Position numbers and translations under genes: made by a program
In this document: in pieces, positions 61,080-63,691 of the stretch
How positions within the stretch are numbered: position 1 is the stretch's first letter
Layout: each line of letters opens with the position of its first letter
Notes under the pieces: model-generated
Databases searched by the model: none
Told to the model about the DNA's origin: nothing
The model's input: the letters and a program-made list of their open reading frames with translations, nothing else
Assembly: GCA_005884665.1 (NCBI GenBank)
Contig: VBAT01000012.1
Coordinates: 1 to 63,691, forward strand
Direction of reading: 5' to 3'
From: Bacteroidota bacterium
Lineage (GTDB): Bacteria > Bacteroidota > Bacteroidia > Chitinophagales > Chitinophagaceae
DNA length: 63,691 nt

Positions 61080-62222
61080 ATGTCCGACTACCTCAATATT
61101 TCTGATTTCCTGCTGCCCGTTAACATACAAAGAATCTCGCTGAGCGAACCATATAAAGACGGCCAGCTGGGAAAAAGCATTGATGTCTATGATGTCAATG
61201 GTGAGTTCCCCGACCTTGACGAAGCACAGGTAGTGCTGCTGGGTTGTGGAGAGCAGCGGGGAAGTGGCATCGTTCATACTCAATCCAATGCGCCGGATGT
61301 CATTCGCCATCACTTCTACCCAATGTTCTATTGGCATTCCGATATCAGGATTGCCGACATAGGCAATATCAAACCTGGTTCTTTATATACCGATTCGTAT
61401 GCCGCCATGAAAACGGTGGTGAAGGAATTGATCAACGATGGCAAAACGGTGATCATCCTGGGTGGATCGCATGATCTTACGCTTGCACAATACAATGCCT
61501 ATTCTGAAAATAAAAAAATCATTGAAGCCGCTTGCGTTGATGCCCTGATCGACCTCGATATTGACTCGCCTTTCCACCACGAAAATTTCCTAATGGAGAT
61601 GCTGACCGGCGAACCGAATTTCATCAGGCATTATAATCATATCGGTTTTCAGAGCTACTATGTTCACCCAAGGATGCTGGAGACAATGGACAAGCTGCGT
61701 TTCGATTGCTATCGTGTCGGGCATGTCAAGGAAAGTATCGATGAAATGGAACCCGTCATACGCAACAGTAACCTGCTCAGTTTTGATATTTCGGCAATTG
61801 CCAATACTTATGCCCCCGCCAATTCTGTTTCTCCCAACGGGTTTACGGGAGAAGAGGCATGTACCCTTCTTCGCTATGCCGGTATGAGTCCGAATATAAG
61901 TTCGATCGGCATTTATGGTTATAATCCCGGGCGTGATAGGGATGATCTTACTGCCAGGCAGATCAGCCAGATGCTTTGGTATGTGCTGGACGGGCGCAGC
62001 CGTGGTAAACGGGAAGCCAAGATGGATGAGAGGGATTCATTCAACGAATACCATATGGCTTTTGCAGAAGTAGACACCACTTTTTTACAAAGTAAGAAAA
62101 CCGGCCGATGGTGGATGCAGTTGCCTGACAAGCGTTTTATTGCCTGCAGCTATAAAGATTATTTGCTTGCCAGCAGCAACGAGATACCCGAAAGATGGTT
62201 GCGGGCACAGGAAAGAAGTTAA
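61080..62222 (+). CDS. Arginase/formiminoglutamase-family protein with altered metal site
   Basis: 380 residues of the ureohydrolase fold. The first metal motif is present (ILGGSHDLTLAQYNAY, about residue 128). The second, normally D-x-H-x-D, reads LIDLDIDSPFHHENF. The third, normally S-x-D-x-D-x-x-D-P, reads SFDISAIANTYAP, so several metal ligands are missing or moved. Bacteroidota have a long, divergent branch of the family annotated as formimidoylglutamase or arginase. The enzymatic activity is doubtful from these residues. It is about 50 bp upstream of the oxidoreductase gene. Confidence 0.88.
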   Translation: MSDYLNISDFLLPVNIQRISLSEPYKDGQLGKSIDVYDVNGEFPDLDEAQVVLLGCGEQRGSGIVHTQSNAPDVIRHHFYPMFYWHSDIRIADIGNIKPGSLYTDSYAAMKTVVKELINDGKTVIILGGSHDLTLAQYNAYSENKKIIEAACVDALIDLDIDSPFHHENFLMEMLTGEPNFIRHYNHIGFQSYYVHPRMLETMDKLRFDCYRVGHVKESIDEMEPVIRNSNLLSFDISAIANTYAPANSVSPNGFTGEEACTLLRYAGMSPNISSIGIYGYNPGRDRDDLTARQISQMLWYVLDGRSRGKREAKMDERDSFNEYHMAFAEVDTTFLQSKKTGRWWMQLPDKRFIACSYKDYLLASSNEIPERWLRAQERS

Positions 62223-62274
62223 ACCCCTGTCCCTGGTTAATTTTCAAATTGTCTCATTTTCAAATTAAAAAACT

Positions 62275-63308
62275 ATGGCAGGGGGTATTAAAACTGGCAT
62301 CTGTTCTTACGGCATGAGCGGAAAATTATTTCATGCTCCTTTTATCAATGCTCATCCGGGTTTTGAATTAACCGGTATTGTGGAAAGACACAATAATGAT
62401 TCAAAAGAAAAGTATCCCCATGTAAAATTATACCGTTCGGTGGAAGAGCTGTGTGGAGACAAAGACATCGAGCTTATCATCGTCAATACACCCAGCTATC
62501 TTCATTTCGAACATGCGAGGGCGGCAATCAATGCAGGTAAAAACCTTTCACTATTGAGGCCAAGGGCGCAGAAGAGCTGATGAACCTGGCCCAAAATCAA
62601 AAATTGAAGATTACTATTTACCAGAACCGTCGCTATGATGGTGATTACCGCGCTGTAAAAAAAGTAGTCGATGATAAGTTATTAGGCGATCTGCGTTATG
62701 TGGAGATCAAATATGAACGCTATCGGCCGGTATATGGAGGTAAGCCGCATAAAGAAGGTGGATTACCCGGCGCTGGAAATATGTTTGATCTCAGCCCGCA
62801 CCTGGTTGACCAGGCCTTACAATTATTCGGCTGGCCGAGGGCTTTGTTTGCCGATATCTGGAAAATGAGAGGCGGAGAAGTAGTTCCGCCCGATTATTTC
62901 GAAATGCTTTTCTTCTACGACAATCTCCGCGTGAGCCTGACAGCTTCTTCTGTTTGCCGCGAGCCAACATGGGGTTATACGTTGCATGGAATGAAAGGAA
63001 GTTTTTTACAACATCGTTCAGATACACAAGAACAGCAATTGCTGGCCGGCGTAGTACCTACCCAGGAGAGTTGGTGCCCGGGCCCCGGCAAACCTGATGG
63101 AATATTGCATACTGAAATAAATGGGGAAGTGATCCGCAAGGAAACAAAATCTGATCCCGGCAACTACATGGGTCTGTTTGATGATCTGCATAAATTTTTG
63201 ACCGGAAAAGGCCCGAATCCCATTCCCCCGGAAGACGGGTTAAAAACAGTGAAGATAATTGAGGCGGGATTTCGAAGCAGGCAGGAGGGACAAATTGTTC
63301 ACCTATAA
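62275..63308 (+). pseudogene. Gfo/Idh/MocA-family oxidoreductase with frameshifting deletion
   Basis: The N-terminal part (GICSYGMSGKLFHAPFINAH ... IIVNTPSYLHFEHARAAINAG) and the C-terminal part (KPFTIEAKGAEELMNLAQNQ ... RRYDGDYRAVKKVVDDKL and on) are in different frames. They meet at 62539-62543. Family members read AGKxVxxEKPFT there; here the residues between GK and KP are absent. This fits loss of about 16 nt between two A-rich words. The first frame ends 12 codons later at 62580. The enzyme family uses NAD(P) on sugars or inositols. It is probably inactive, or a sequencing error. Confidence 0.85.
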
Positions 63309-63329
63309 TTTAGAGTTAGTTATGAAGCG

Positions 63330-63442
63330 TCATTGCAAGCGAAGCGAAGCAAATGAGTTATCGCGCGTCAATAATATTGAAAACTGTCAAACTATCTTGC
63401 TGTCACTCTAAACTCTACTCTCTTAACTCTTAACTAAAGAAA
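63330..63442. repeat. Short intergenic repeat words
   Basis: CATTGCAAGCGAAGCGAAGC (63331-63350) resembles the CGCAATGACG/GAAGCGACGAAG elements near 10.4 and 58.8 kb. A pyrimidine-rich CTCTAAACTCTACTCTCTTA tract runs into the next gene. Confidence 0.5.
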
Positions 63443-63691
63443 ATGCGAATCAGTTTGCTGCGGCTCCTAACTCAAACCTCTGCACTCTTAACTCTCTTCT
63501 CTTGTTCCGTTCAAAAACAGATTACCCAATCCGCTAAGGAAAATGTATTGGCTACTCCTGCTTTGCAAACGGCGCATGTCGGCATCAGCATCTATGAGCC
63601 TGCTACCAACAAGTACTGGTTCGATTATCAGGGCGATCATTATTTTGTGCCGGCCAGTAATACAAAACTTCCTACCTGCTATGCGGCGATG
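63443..63691 (+). CDS. dacB: D-alanyl-D-alanine carboxypeptidase/endopeptidase (PBP4-type), 5' part
   Basis: The first 83 codons only; the gene runs off the right edge. After a lipoprotein-like signal (LLTLFSC, Cys about 22) comes AHVGISIYEPATNKYWFDYQ and the serine motif PASNTKLPT (S-x-x-K), where peptidase family S13 places its nucleophile. DacB trims or cuts peptidoglycan peptides in the periplasm. The pyrimidine-rich codons of the signal peptide resemble the CTCTTAACTC tract just upstream. Confidence 0.85.
   Translation, partial: MRISLLRLLTQTSALLTLFSCSVQKQITQSAKENVLATPALQTAHVGISIYEPATNKYWFDYQGDHYFVPASNTKLPTCYAAM

Noticed and set aside
1..63691. CRISPR arrays, tRNA or rRNA genes, insertion sequences, prophage, toxin-antitoxin or defence genes
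   Set aside because: I looked through all gaps and found no regular spacer pattern, no tRNA T-arm motif in a cloverleaf context, no transposase or integrase and no defence gene families.

Overview
The window looks like chromosome of a member of the Bacteroidota, most likely a Chitinophagaceae relative. The support is a SusC/SusD pair, the gliding lipoprotein GldH, a BatD protein, many Cys-anchored lipoproteins, AT-rich starts without Shine-Dalgarno sequences, and repeated matches to the Bacteroidota -7 promoter element TAnnTTTG just upstream of genes. The placement rests on recognised protein families, not on a database search. I see no rRNA, tRNA, phage, insertion sequence, CRISPR array or classical defence island.

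Layout. 1-2.8 kb: 3' end of a SusC receptor and its SusD partner. 2.9-16.9 kb: housekeeping and envelope genes (TlpA-like thioredoxin, gatB, a double-PDZ protein, alaS, an M23 peptidase, a MerR regulator, a thioredoxin-like protein, an MscS channel, lpxH, a gamma-glutamylcyclotransferase). 17.1-21.4 kb: LUD protein, ftsH and rsfS on the minus strand, divergent from birA. 21.5-31.1 kb: beta-barrel protein, Bcp peroxiredoxin, large M23 peptidase, aldehyde dehydrogenase, glutathione peroxidase, membrane-anchored MutS-like ATPase. 31.2-36.7 kb: dusB, then CPBP protease, cdsA and psd (phosphatidylethanolamine synthesis), a YjjG-like phosphatase and an SDR. 36.8-42.0 kb: batD, then gldH with a two-component system, and yicC. 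42.7-48.4 kb: lpxD, a carboxypeptidase-regulatory-like protein, an epimerase, 3-hydroxybutyryl-CoA dehydrogenase and two unknowns. 48.7-58.7 kb: pheS, then a minus-strand cluster of two-component system, PepSY-like protein, beta-propeller, TolC, adaptor and RND pump. 59.1-63.7 kb: PAP2 phosphatase, a lipoprotein, an arginase-family protein, a frameshifted Gfo/Idh/MocA oxidoreductase and the start of a dacB-like gene.

The most unusual content is repeats rather than a new operon. At least five families of short, often palindromic elements occupy the gaps: a fold-back repeat containing TTTGGTTCTTG, a GATGCTGGATGCTAG family, a GCCTGCC/GGCAGGC palindrome, an AACCTTTC family, and a modular repeat whose two copies share their ends but have different middles. 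They are concentrated in gaps between convergent genes. Two have apparently entered coding sequence in frame (alaS and birA), and one may have truncated an acetyltransferase.

Other points worth checking are an 85-bp tandem repeat before the glutathione peroxidase gene, an in-frame TGA between tolC and the signal peptide of the RND adaptor, an apparent 16-nt deletion in the oxidoreductase gene, and a terminator-bearing candidate small RNA near 42.2 kb.
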